The notes: generated by a model not told the origin, from the sequence alone. DNA of 64,000 nucleotides from Euonymus europaeus (GCA_963580455.1 OY756957.1:22671001-22735000); one strand, 5' to 3'. Shown: positions 12,960-26,100, numbered from the stretch's first letter. Numbers and translations: made by a program.

Positions 12960-13389
12960 TGCCGACGGAACTATCGGTCGGCAACGTGGAAATAATAAAA
13001 TTATATATTTTAAATTAATTTAAATATTATATTTCAGAAAAACAAATTAAAATTAATATAAAAACCATTGCCGACAGAAATATTTCCGTCGGCAAAATTA
13101 AAAAGTAATTAGCACAGCAAAAAAATATCAAAAATAAAAATTAGACAAAGTCACCGACGGAAATTATTTCCGTCGGCAATTACCGACGATATATCCGTCG
13201 GTACTTCGTAGCCACATTTCGCGGTAGACTTCGCGCCTTAATTTAGCGACCAAAAACTCCGTCGATATTCCGTCGGCAATCCGTCGGAAAATCTAAAAAT
13301 TTCTTTTCCGTCGGTAATCCGTCGGTATTTACCTACGGAAATATTTCCGTCGGCAAAATCCGTCGGTAATAAGCGGTTTTCTTGTAGTG
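12960..13389. repeat. CACTA right sub-terminal repeats
   Basis: Many copies of GCCGACGGAAA/TTTCCGTCGGCAA occur in both orientations, the partner of the array at 4124-4570. Being at the 5' side of the minus-strand genes, this array probably overlaps the transposon promoter. Confidence 0.9.
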
Positions 13390-13530
13390 AAACTTACGCT
13401 TACAGATTAATCAATCCGAATCTAGATTAAAAACACAACTGAGAAACCAATGCCAAAAGTAGATATAGAAAACTTACACTTACAGATTAATCATTCCAAA
13501 CCCATATTATAAACACAATTGAGAAACCAA
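13390..13530. repeat. 80-bp tandem repeat, copies 2 and 3 (right of CACTA)
   Basis: Copy 2 (13390-13469) begins AAACTTACGCTTACAG and ends GTAGATATAG. Copy 3 begins at 13470 (AAACTTACACTTACAG) and fades after about 60 bp. They match copy 1 at 4041-4120. Confidence 0.8.
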
Positions 13531-13979
13531 ATCTACGATTCGAAACGCACGGAACACACACATCCAACAAACAAAAGATTATTTTTGATATATAGAATTT
13601 GAGGGTCACAATGAAAACATCTAACAAAACCTGTCAGAATCGAAAGGCACAAAAGCCAGGAGTCAGTAATTCTGTCAGAATATATAAGAAAAATCCCACA
13701 CAAATCAATAAGATCCAATCCTGTTAGTAATAAAAACAAAAATTATCAGAGTAGATAAATACCAATGGAAAATTATGCGAACATGATTCGAACCAAAAAA
13801 AAAAAAAACATAAAACAGTGACCAACCACCACACCACCTTCCACTACATGCCACAAATCCCACATCTAATTACAAATTCAATGCAAGCCGAGATGTCTCC
13901 ATCACAAGAGCGAAACCACACGTGCGAGTAATGGAACGCACCGAGACTCATTGGGATATTGCGCTTTTATATATAAAGA
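13531..13979. other. Helitron 5'-side sequence, non-coding
   Basis: No open frame of interest. It contains an A-run at about 13794-13808 and ends in the proposed Helitron 5' terminus. The terminal stretch 13930-13979 reads on the minus strand as an AT-rich start followed by CGCAATATCCC. Confidence 0.5.
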
Positions 13980-14195
13980 TTTGCCTAAAACTGATTAGTT
14001 TTGTCAGATCTAATATGTGGACGGCCCAGTTTCTCCAGCCCAATTAATTTATGAAAAGGGAAACAAAGCCCAACACTGTCCCACTTGACTTCTCTCTTCT
14101 TCATTCGTCCCTGAAAATACTTTCCTCGGCTTGCATTTGCGAGTATTCTCCTCTTCCATTGTGCAAGAGAAGCAAAGCCGCACAGAAAGACAGAG
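13980..14195 (+). promoter_or_regulatory. Proximal promoter and 5' UTR of the beta-adaptin gene
   Basis: Only 216 bp separate the proposed Helitron end from the adaptin start codon. This interval has three GCCCA/GGCCCA motifs (near 14024, 14038 and 14067), which are site-II-like elements common in plant housekeeping promoters. A pyrimidine-rich leader follows (about 14085-14160). The only TATA-like string nearby (about 13967-13976) lies in the Helitron terminus itself. Confidence 0.5.
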
Positions 14196-17100
14196 ATGAG
14201 CGGTCACGACTCCAAGTACTTCTCCACAACCAAGAAGGGAGAAATCCCTGAGCTTAAGGAAGAGCTCAATTCCCAGTACAAGGTTCCATTTCTCTCTTGG
14301 TTTACTTGTTATGCAGGCATTTGTGTGTATATTTGTATGCACTGATCTATGATCTGCGTCGATTAGGGTGATGATTTTTAATTTATTTTGATTTTGTTGA
14401 CAATTGGGTACGTTTTTATCAGATCTATTGTTTTACAGCTTTTGATATCTACACTTCGATTGACTGAAAAAACTGTGTAGTGAGTGTTCTGATTTTCAAT
14501 TGGTGGTAGAATTTTGCAGCGAGTGGTTTGTTCGTCTGACTGAAGTTTATGGGTGATCTATTCAGATTCCGAGAAATCATTGAAGACGGGAATTTGGATA
14601 TTTAGTTTCTCTTTCTTGTTTAATGGTTAATACAATTCAAAGCTTGTCCTTGAATTTTTAAGGTTCTCTGGTTGATTAATTTGATTAATCTGACATTCTG
14701 TTCGAGTTGCTTGTTACAATTATGGCATTATTGTATTTCTGTCTAAGGGTGAGATTTGTAGATTCCTTATGTGGATTTAAATTTGGAATTGAAGAAAAAG
14801 GAGAATTCTATGTTCTCTGGATTCCTGGAAATTTATAGGAAGATAAATCAAATAAAAAATTTGGGATCTGGCTTGCCATACTTTACCCTGTTGAAGATTC
14901 GAGTTCCCAGTTCGTGTTTACTATTTAATTGTGGGTTAAGTCTGGTCCCAGTATATTGATAGCATTATTGTATAGAGAAATAGCTGAAATTGATGTTGCT
15001 GACTAGTGACTACTGAAAGACATTTGAATTCCGGTCTGACTTTGTTAAGCAGTTTAGGATTCATATTATTGCAGTTTTCTTCTATTTTTCCATATAGGAT
15101 TTTGAGATGCAAAAAGATTTAAGTATAATTAGTATTTTTTTTCGGGCCATTGTTTCTTCTCAATGCTCTACCTTCCACATTATTTAACTCAAGGATTTCA
15201 TCCAATTCAAAGTAGCCTGGCGTGTATTTTTTTTAAAACTTTCGTTTATATAGGGAACTTGCATCTGCAATATAAAAAAATTTTAACATCTGGTTTTTGA
15301 TATATGTTTTAATCCTATACACCAAACCCACCTTGAGGAATTTCCAGTGATATTAGTTTAGTGAGTTTTTTTTGTTTTTGTTTATGTATTACATGGACTT
15401 GTACTGTATGGTCTTTGCCTTTTCCCTTAACGGTTCTCACCTCTTCTTTTTGTAGTGTATTTTTTCAGTTTTTCTTACTTATGGATTTATTTTATTCCTC
15501 TTTTTTCATCTGATTTCATATCATCAAAATCATATATTGCTCTCTGTTTTTGGATGACATATGAATTCTTGTCTTTTTTGATATTTTATTATGCAGGATA
15601 AAAGAAAAGATGCGGTTAAAAAGGTGATTGCTGCCATGACTGTTGGGAAGGATGTTTCGTCGCTATTCACAGATGTAGTAAATTGCATGCAGACTGAAAA
15701 TTTGGAGCTAAAAAAGCTTGTTTATTTATATCTCATAAATTATGCCAAAAGCCAGCCCGATCTGGCGATACTTGCAGTAAATACATTTGTAAAGGTAAGA
15801 ATTGTTGTGGAGTTTTCTGCCTTATGTAGAATTGAACACTCTTGCTCTTGTCATGGGTATTAACTTTCTTTATCAATGGATTCTACTTAATATCTGTTGC
15901 ATATTGTGAAGGTGTTCATTTTTTATGTAATAAATTCATTGCAAGAAATCTACAAATCAGTGTTTAAATTTTCATGGGAAATAGATATTATGCACTGCAA
16001 TTCCTTAATCAGAAAATATTGGTTCAGAAACTGAAACTGATGGAGTAGGAATGCAACTGTCATCCTCCACAACTTGAGTTATTTTAGTATTAGTATTGGT
16101 ATCATTGTTATCACTATTAGTATATGTTTCAACAATTTTTGGACTTAATTTAATTATTGCTGAGTTTCCATATCTCTGAAGGATGCAAGTTAAATTAGAT
16201 TTGATGAGTTATTTCAATGGTTGACCATAGAGTTGTCTTCATCTTTGTCACATAACTTATTTTCGTTGACTAATTTGGATTCTCGTACAAAACATTTTTC
16301 TCACGAACCATTCATTTTTCATTTATGCAGGATTCACAGGATCCAAATCCTTTGATTAGGGCCTTGGCTGTACGGACAATGGGATGCATTCGTGTGGATA
16401 AAATTACAGAATATCTATGTGATCCTCTTCAGAGGTGTCTCAAGGTTGATTTACAATAATATAACTTTATCCCATGCTTACACATTGAACTTAGTCATTA
16501 TTTGCTGGTTCACATGCAGTTTTTGCGCCCATCCGTCTTCCCCATCAATAAATTTTCATATTAGCTTTGTTACAATTCCAAAATGTTGTCCATGTTCCTG
16601 TCTAATCCAGAATTGCATGATAATTTGGCAGGATGATGATCCTTATGTTCGCAAAACAGCAGCCATATGTGTTGCCAAACTATATGACATAAATGCTGAG
16701 TTAGTTGAGGATAGGGGTTTTCTAGAATCTCTGAAAGATTTGATTTCTGACAATAATCCAATGGTTGTAGCGAATGCTGTTGCTGCACTTGCAGAGATCC
16801 AAGAGAATAGTACCAGGCCCATCTTTGAGATCACCAGTCACACGCTCTCAAAGCTCCTCACTGCCTTAAATGAATGCACAGAGTAAGCTTACTTTGACTT
16901 CCGTTTTTTCTACTAGGAAAAAACGTCATTCACACAGTTTTTCATGCCCTAAAAGTGATCCTTTTGCGCTACATTTGTCTGATCTCCCTAATTATAAACT
17001 CTTAACTATTTTCTCAATTTCTTGGTTATAAACTCAAATAAAATTTTGAATGCTTGTCTTTGCGAGGTGTTTTCTGTAGTATCCTTTATACTAATCTCAC

Positions 17101-20100
17101 AGTCGTTGACTGGTCTTAATTTGATTTTTAAGAATATGAGGTTTAGATATTATTATTTGTCACTTTAAGCAATTTTTGGATCAAAATCTTTATCAGGGTT
17201 GGTAGCTACATTGTGGTATAAGATAATTCCCCATCTGCATTATTGCATTGCTGTGTTCTTTTGGAGGCTCCATGGTTGTATCTGCAAAGGTTTTCTCATG
17301 AATTCTTTTGTTGTCTTTATATGTTTCATCTCTATCTTATTCCATTTGATCGATCTGTCTTTCTTTTTCTATTTATTTTTAAGGTATCCCATGCATCGTT
17401 TGTCAAGGGATCCAACACAATGCAAACAAATAATCTTTGCATGAATATAATTTTAAAATACTGTGATTCACTATGGACAAGACAGGTATATCTGTGTGTG
17501 CCCGACATCTCTGTTGTAGTAATTTTTTCTCTAGTCTTTCCACCTATATCCTTATTCTCTCCCCGTTCCATCTTCGTTTCCTACTTAAAGTATTTCCTTA
17601 GTCATAGCGAATAACCATATGTCACCATGTCCACTGTTTTTTGACAACTTAGTTGTAGTTAGTTCACTTATAGCTGAAGGGGAGTGCATGGAATGGCCTT
17701 GTTCTGGGAAAATCTTTCCTCTCTTTTTTCACCTGCTTTTCTGATCAACACCTTAATGTGTGTGTGTGAACTTATCCCAAGTGTAGGGTATCGGTAAGTA
17801 GTAAATTTCCGGGAGTCTGGAGACAAGTTTCGGGTAGGAGAGTGTTTAGGAATTTTTGAGAGCATGCAAATGCAATTCACAACTAAAATAATGAATATCA
17901 TACTAGAAAAAAAACATGAGCCGATTTGATCGGTAATTTGATATTTAATCCAAACAAGCAATGTAAATGGTTTAAATTAAATAATTAATTAAAGGACTCT
18001 AGTACTAATTCATGATGGTAGATAATCCACTATCATGCTCAACATATACAAATTCAATCATACAAGCACAATTGAATAGAAAGCATTCGATTAATGAAGT
18101 TGGACTTGCGTTTTTGAAGACTTACTTACAAGTGATGTTGGTTAGAGGGTTTTCAAGTTTTACTAATAAATCCTTAGAATACGATACACCAATTAATATG
18201 GATTAATGTTCCCTTTTGGGCTTGGCCTAATCGTCAAACTAGATTTACACTCTTAATCTATCCAACATAATAGCAACATATTCATTTAGAGACACCCAAG
18301 CTACAACTATGAAGAAATCAAAATTAGAAATCCACAACAATGGATTATATGGCATATATTGAGCATTCAAGTTTCAAATCTACCATTTAAGACTATGAAC
18401 TAGAGATTATGACTACTCACATCACATTTCATCATATCAATAAACATACTCATATATATGAAAATCAAAGTTCTTACAAAGATCCAAGATGAAAAACTAG
18501 AGAGAGAGAGTACAAAGAGAGGAGTGGATTGTGAATGATTGTTTTAAATATTGCATTAGTATAAGATTGTTATTAATTTGGTGTGTTAAAAGAAGGAAAA
18601 AAAAAAGCCTAATTAGGTGTCCGGATGTTACACCTTGATATACCTCCTATTCTTCTTTCTGTGTAAAATGTCCGGACAGTACTTTTAGTGTCAGGACGAT
18701 TCATCCTAGATAAGCTCCCTTTTCTGCTTCGAAATGTTGCCTCCTTCAATTGATTAAACTCCGTGTAAGTTATTTTCCTACGAAATTCAATAGAAAATAT
18801 TGTAAGGATATAAAAATCATTTAAATGCATTTTAATGCACTAAATACCTCATAATCTAATAATGTATTCTCCAATTATGAGCTATAATCACACCCCCGAA
18901 CTTAAATGTTCCTAGTCCCTAGCAATGCAAACAAAACTTTTAATTGATTTTATTTTAACTTTAACTATTCCTAACTCACATAGGAATCACGATTGCATTT
19001 AGCACATGCAATAATCCTTTAAACCCCTAGTTCACCTTAGTGGACGAGTTATAGTCTCGTGAGGATTTATCAAGAGCGATACCCACAAACACTCTACAAG
19101 GGATCCATACACACTTTGAACACGCAATTTAAAATTCTTAAATTCAAGTAGGCAAGACACAAAGTTAACTTCCCAATTTCCTAATCCTCAACACAAGTGA
19201 GATCCTAGCAAAATCAATTATAATTCACTCCAGTGGAATGAAAAATGTTTTGTAGTAAGAGAAAAATATAAGTGCAACCAAGCAAACCTCTCTTGAAATC
19301 CACACAAGTATGATTTCGTTGAGAATCCTTTTAGTGTCCCAATTTCCCAATCCCTTGTCATAATTAAAACACAAAAGATTGTGATGGGTGGATGACCCAC
19401 ACAATTTGAGTGAAATGCAAGTGTTTATGAAAGATAATTTAGGATGAACATAGTTTTGTGAATGGAAATCGCCTACAAATGTAACAATGACATTCTTCAA
19501 CACACTTAATTACCTTTAAAATGAACTCATCACTAGGTACAATAGGTCTTGATGTGAGAAGGGTAAAGGTAGGTTATTTTGGATCTAAATAACTTGTCAC
19601 AATGTTAAGTTCTCAAATTGAGCTTCATGCTCTTTTGTTACCTCTATTTTCTTCTTTCTCTTGTACCCCTCATACAACTTGCTCATTTGTTTGTTGTTGC
19701 TTTTCATACCTTGACAAATGACAACTTCAAGGCTATCTTATTTATTTATTTATTTTCATATGATGAAACTTGTACATAGTCCTCATTTTGAGAGGTGACT
19801 TCAAATAGAATTGAAATTTAAAACCTCAACTCAATCTTGTGACTAGAAATTGAGGATTTGGCTCTTTCAATTATTTTTTTTTTTTCTGGTTCTCACAAGT
19901 TTTTTTTTTTTTTTGAATAACAAATGGCGTTTTGTTCTTGAGCACAAGATATCTTACAAATGGCTTAGGGTAAGCTTAATATTTGTACCAGTGACTAGCA
20001 TTCAATTCCAAGGTCACAAGCAGAAGATGAATGTCTTAAAATTATATTTCTCAACAATCAATTGTAATGTTTCAAAGCTATTAAAGAACACGCTTATGGA

Positions 20101-23100
20101 ATAATCAATGAAAGAATAAAATGAACCCCATTATTTATTAAGGAAAAATGGGTCAAAGAGTGTGTGGGTAATAGTTATTTAAATAAAAAAGAATCACAAT
20201 TTTATCATACAAGTGTTTCAATCTCAAAAGACTTGCTCAACCACACATTTGATATGAAAATATGTCCCAATCACATCCTCCTTGAAATAATCTCAGTCAC
20301 ACTATTTACTCACAAGCACTGATTTATAGGAAATCAAAAACATCTACTTTACACTTGCAAATTTAAACATGAATGAGAAATTGAAATGCAAAAAGTATTT
20401 AAGGATCCTTTGGTTTCCTATCCTCCCAAACTTAGGTCAATCTAATCATTTTTTGCATGACATCATTGGAACTCAATCACTTAAGAAATAAGATGAGGAT
20501 TTCCATACCATACTCTTCACAATGGTTTGAATTGAAGAACTATGAACATAATCTGAAATAGTTAGACAAACCATAGGTCTAAGTACAGTTCAACCATCCA
20601 AATAACACAAGAAAGATTAGTCCTGAAAGTGATTAACAAAAGTAGTAGAAATGAAACACATCATAGTAGTACATTAGCTCAGTTTTAGACTAGTAATGAA
20701 TATGACAATATTTAAAAGTACTTATAATCTAAACTCTGCATCTATAGCTCTGGCGGCGGCGGCGGTCCAAATTGAGAAGGTGGCTGCTGGGGCCAATCAG
20801 GATGTCTGGTCATTAAAAACTGAAACATGGAATGCATCTCCTGCTGCTTCTGCTCCATCTGTGCAAATTGCTACATCTGCTGCTGCTCAAAACTGTTAAA
20901 TGTCCACTGAAGGCTAGCAACATTGGTTTGCAAATTTTGTATCATACCCATAACTTGCTGGTAATCAGCCTGACTTGCAGATGAGCTCTGCCCTAGCTCA
21001 TCCTTCTTATATCAAGGCGGGGGAAGGTCCTCTTTCTACTGAGATTTTCCATGCACTGATGGTCAATGGGCCCAAGGAACTTGGTGGCCATATCGAGATC
21101 CACCATAGACTTAACCCTGGCCCTCAGAATTTGTGTTCGATTAACGCTCCAAAAGGAATGTTAGCTACAGACTCTGAATGCTTCTTGTAGCAGTCAAATA
21201 ATTGACGCACTATGAAACTAGCCATGTCAATGTACTTCCCTGAAATAATAGCGTACATGAGACGCGCTCTTTCCATGCTTACATCTGCACTCTTATCCTG
21301 TGGGAGTATGCTATAACATGATGATTTATGCAGAGGTACATGCTCCCACTTCAACAAACTCTTCTTCATGCTTTTATTCCGCCACTCAGTACTGGGGTAC
21401 AAACAAAGTTCGCATAATTATATCCCAGTTCTCACTCTTATCCCTATATCTAAATTTCACTTGATATGAACATGCTTGGGATAAGTCCAGAGCCATCTCT
21501 ATACTATTTTCTGAGATTGTTATTTCTTTCCCTCTTACTATAGACACTAATATCTTATCAAAATCCTCCTCAGATGATTCAATGACATTAGCAAAGAATT
21601 CCCTCACCGGGTTTTTATGGCATCGACCTGTGAATTCTACTAACCCTTTCCATCGACGTGCAAGAATCATAGGTTTTCAATTCAGACAATCATACCTGGC
21701 TATGGTAGTCTCTTAGAAATCATCCAACTTCCATTCTCACTCAATTACTATCGGTTTTCTCTTCCAGTACCTCTCGAAGTCATCTTGGGTAGCTTGACTA
21801 ATAAATGAGGGAGGGATGGTGAGTTCATTTTCCCTAGTGGTGAAAATCTTAGCACGTTTAGGAGGCATTGTTCTAATGTCAAAATTTCAACCTTCAATCA
21901 ATTCAGTGTCTATAGTAAAAAGGAAGGAAGTAACAACTCAGAAAGTAGCATAGAGAACTCTGGACTTATCCCAAGCATGTTCATATCAAGTTGAATTTGA
22001 ATATGTGGATGAGAGTGAGAACTGGGGTACAATTATGAAAACTTTTTCTGTACCCCGGTACCGAGTGTCAGAATAAGAGCATGAAGAAGGGTTTACTGAA
22101 GTGGGAGTATGTATCTCTGCATGAATCATCCTATTATAACATATTCTCAAAGGGTAGGGCCGCAAATGTAAGCATGGAAAAAGCGGGTCTCATGTACGCT
22201 ATTATTTCAGGGAAGTACATTGACATGGCTGGTTTCGTAGGGTGTCAATTATTTGACTGCTACAAGAAGCATTCCGAGTCTGTAGCTAGCGTTCCTTTTA
22301 GAGCGTTGATCACATCACAAATTATGAGGGTTAGGAGAAGGTTCCTCTTTCTACTAGCCTAAGATTCTAACTCAACCGGCAAATGACAAGCCTTACCGTA
22401 GACAACTCTATAGGGTGAGATGCCGAGAGAGGTTTTAAAAGTGGTACGGTAAGCCCACAAAGTGACCACTCCTTGCGATTGGGATTCATCGTTTTTTCCA
22501 AGATACGCTTAACCTCTCTATTCGCTAACTCCGCTTGACTGCTTTGTTTGTGGGTGGTATGGTGTTCCCACTTTGTGCACAACCCCATATTTTTTCATTA
22601 AAGTTCGAATTGGGTTATTGTAAAAGTGAGAACCACCATCATTGATAATTGCATGAGGCATCCCAAACCTAGAAAATATGTTTTCTTTCAAAAGTTTTAT
22701 CACAACTTGGTGATCATTGGTTCTAGAAAGGATGGCCTTGATCCACTTTGACACGTAGTCCGCACCAACCAAAATATATATGTACCCAAAAGAACGAGGA
22801 AATGGTCTCATAAAATCAATAGTCCAACAATCAAAATTTCAAGAATGGTAATGGGATTGAGGGGCATCATGTCACCTTTAGTCAAATTTCCTAGCCTTTG
22901 GCACCTATCACATGATACATAATATGCATGAACATCTTTGTGCAAAGAAGGCCAATATAAAATATAAACCACATTGACAAATTTTAGTGGCGGTCTTTCG
23001 AGAGGAGAAATGTCCTCCATAAGCATAAGAATGACAAAATGCCATGATACTTTGAAACTCATGATCAGGGATACACCTCCTAATAATTTTGTGCAAGTCT

Positions 23101-26100
23101 CTCAAGTTGGGCTTGTTTAGCATGAACTAATCGAATCAACATATTCATATCAATATTCTCCTCTTGAGGGCGATCATTCACACTAGCATTCTCAGATCTA
23201 GCATCACCTATTTCCCTTTCTAAACTAGAATTCCCTCTATGCATAGACATGATGAAATATGATCAAGAGAAGTCCAGATATACACTAACACAAAGGTAGC
23301 AATCAATGAGTATCAATGAGGAGTAATTAGTCAAAGATAGCAATAAATGCTGAAGTCTCTCTCACTCGACGTTTCCACTACCACAACAGCAAACAAATGA
23401 CATTCATCGGCCATAGAACCTAAGTTAATCCCTTCCTCCAATTCTTCACTTCCTAAAAACTATATATTTTTCTTTTTCAATAAAAGGTAGCAATAATAAG
23501 ATAAGAAGTCACCCTTGAAGCGAGCCCAAACGTGCCTCCTTTTGTTGAGTAGTGAAGAACATCTATATGCATCTACAAGTCCACCCGTTCCTCATTCATA
23601 CACACCTCCTCGGCAACGCCAAAACTTGACCGACACCTTAATATGTGTGTGTACTTACCCCAAGTGTAGGGTATCGGCAAGTAGTAAATTTCGTGAGTCC
23701 GGAGTCGTCTCGAGGATGAGAGTGTTTGGGATTTTAGAGTGGATGCAAATGCAATAAAGAAATGCAATTCCTACGAATGATAAATATCCACTAGAAAGTA
23801 AACATTGGTCGATATGATCGATAATTTTTGAGTATCAGTGTAAACAAGCAATGCAAATAATTTGGTTCAAACAATTAATTAAAGAACTCTAGTCCTAATC
23901 CATCATGGTAAATAATCCTCTATCATGCTCAACATTTTCAAATCTAATCATGCAAGCACAATTAAATTAAAAGCATTTGATTAATGAAATTGGGCTTGGG
24001 TTTTTGAAGACTTACATACAACTGATGTTAGTTAGAGGGTCTTCAAGATTTAACGATAAATGCTTAGAATACGATACACCAATTAATATGAATTAATGTT
24101 CTCCTTTGGGCTTGGCCTAATCGTTAAACTAGATTTACACTCTAAATCTATCAAACATAACAACAACATACTCATTTAAAGACATCCAAGCCACAACTAT
24201 CAATAAATCAAAAGAAAAAAAATCCATAAAAATGGGTTTCATGGCATATATTGAGCAAACAAGATTCATATATACCATTTAGGACTAGGAACTAGAGATT
24301 AAGACTACTCACACATCGTCATACCAATAAACATCATTATATACAAAGAAATCAGAATTTTTACAAAGATCCAAGATGAAGAACTAGAGAGAGGCTAGAG
24401 AGAACAAGAAAAAAACCTTCAATACTTGGCTTGAGTAAAAATATGAGATCCCCAAACAATCCCTCCAAACAAGGGTTTTACCCTTTCACTTACATGTCAA
24501 AAACCTATTCTACCCTTACAATATTTTTCCCCATTGGTTACAAAGTAGATTTTCCCAAAATAATCTTAGAAAATTCAATTTCAGGAGTGCAGGATCGTGA
24601 CAGGTGTTTGGACAGTCAATAGTGGCGTCCAGACTTTTTTTTTCTCTTGTCCATTGTCATGAGTTAACCGTCCGGACAGCCTAATTAGGCGTTTGGATGG
24701 TACACCTTGATATACCTCTTGTTCTTCTTTTTGTGTCAAATGTCTAGACGGTAGACGATTCATCCCAGATAAGCTCCCTTTTTTGTTTCGAAATGTTCTG
24801 ATGCCTCTTTCAATTGATTCAACTCTGTGTAAGTTATTTTCCTACGAAATTCAATAGAAAATATTGTAAGGATATAAACAATCATTTAAATGCATATTAA
24901 TGCCCTAAATACCTCATAATCTAATAATGTATTTCCCAATTGTGAGAATCAAGGAGAGAGTACCTCTTGAATCCAAAGCTTAAAAGTAAGATGAGATATC
25001 CAAACAATGACCCAAAACAAAGGTTTTACCCCTCTCTCTTACATGTTAAAAACTTATTCTACCCCTACAATATTGTTACCCATTGGTTACATGATAGCTA
25101 TGCCCTCTTCTCTTTGTAAAGGGTCTGGGCGCCTATTTTGGGTGTCTGGACACTTCATCCCAAATTCATGCATTGGATCCACTTTTGTCTTAAAGTGTCC
25201 CGACACCCTCGGAAGGTGTTCTGACGCCTGTGGTGGGTGAATTAGCTTCACTTAAGTCATTTCTTACAAAATCAATGGAGAACATTAGTAAGAGGTAAAT
25301 AACAAATAAACATATTTTTTATGTACTAAATATTTCATAATTAAAGGATATGATACTCAATTATGAGGTATAATCATTCTCTCTTGGATGGGTGGATATG
25401 GGGCTTATTACTATCAATATAGAAATTCTATATAATATCTATATTATGGTTTTGCAGGAACTTATATGGTAATTTGTTTGTCTAATATCAACTATGATAT
25501 GCTTGTTCAGGTGGGGTCAAGTTTTCATATTGGATGCACTTTCTAGATACAAGGCAGCTGATCCCCGTGAAGCTGAAAATATAGTAGAGCGAGTTACTCC
25601 TCGACTACAACATGCTAACTGTGCTGTTGTTCTTTCAGCTGTTAAGGTAAAGAACTAAAGATTTTACCATTGTATTGTTGGTGTTTTGCTTCATTACTGT
25701 TGTCGTCTATCAATTATAGAGATCAAGCTCATGATATATGTTTTTCTTTTCTTGATCTCTTTGTAGATGATCCTCCAACAAATGGAACTTATTGCTAGTA
25801 CTGATGTTGTTCGAAATTTATGCAAAAAGATGGCCCCTCCTCTTGTGACGTTACTTTCTGCTGAGCCTGAGATACAATATGTTGCTCTACGGAATATCAA
25901 CTTGATTGTACAGAAACGCCCCACAATCCTTGCCCATGAAATTAAGGTATGTTCATCATAGTGAGGGCCGTGTAGAAAGTTATACAGTCGCACACAAACG
26001 CCTCGGGGTTTTGAATAGAATGCCCTCAATTAATTTTCATTACTCTTTTTTTTTCCAGGTGTTCTTTTGCAAGTACAATGATCCAATTTACGTGAAGATG

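Larger units (their letters stand above)
4124..13389 (-). mobile_element. CACTA (En/Spm) DNA transposon, nearly complete
   Basis: The element begins CACTACAAGAAAA at 4124 and ends TTTTCTTGTAGTG at 13389, giving 13-bp terminal inverted repeats. AAA on each side (4121-4123 and 13390-13392) forms the 3-bp target duplication usual for CACTA elements. Both ends carry dense sub-terminal repeats of the type CCGTCGGTAA. Two genes on the minus strand complete the En/Spm plan: a tnp2/TNPD-type transposase (10638-7020) and a Ptta/En/Spm TNPA-type gene (6946-4784). Non-coding leader exons seem to lie near the right end, the promoter side. Each gene carries only one obvious lesion, so the copy looks fairly young but not autonomous. 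Confidence 0.95.
1913..13979 (-). mobile_element. Probable Helitron, interrupted by a CACTA element
   Basis: Read on the minus strand, the 5' end is proposed at 13979, where the sequence starts TCTTTATATATAAAAGCG, the usual look of plant Helitron 5' ends, and is preceded by A. A candidate 3' end is CTAG at 1916-1913, 11 nt after a short hairpin (TGTGA/TCACA, plus-strand 1929-1943). The base after it is A, not the usual T, and the stem is only 5 bp, so this end is tentative. A Helitron-type helicase remnant at 2051-2652 lies on the same strand just before the 3' end, as expected. Without the CACTA insertion the element would be about 2.8 kb and non-autonomous. Seen: termini and helicase. Inferred: that they belong to one element. 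Confidence 0.4.
17742..25376 (-). mobile_element. Athila-like Ty3/gypsy LTR retrotransposon, rearranged, in adaptin intron 4
   Basis: The element lies antisense to the host gene. Its LTRs begin TGATTATA and end in a GGTGT-type sequence followed by TCA (minus strand). TTTTC on the left (17737-17741) and TTCTC on the right (25377-25381) look like a 5-bp target duplication with one change. A degenerate tRNA-Asp primer-binding site adjoins the 5' LTR and a G-rich polypurine tract adjoins the 3' LTR. Internal coding remnants are an integrase and a 3' ORF of the plant-transposon (Transposase_32-like) type. Gag, protease, RT and RNase H are missing from only 4.7 kb of interior. The Athila assignment rests on the primer type, the polypurine tract and the 3' ORF, and is inference. 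Confidence 0.8.

Noticed and set aside
14049..14342. 97-codon minus-strand frame across the adaptin start
   Set aside because: It is antisense to the adaptin 5' UTR and exon 1 and has no independent support.
17199..17614. Overlapping plus-strand frames of 81 and 123 codons
   Set aside because: They lie in adaptin intron 4, are rich in Phe/Leu from T-rich intron sequence, and match no family.
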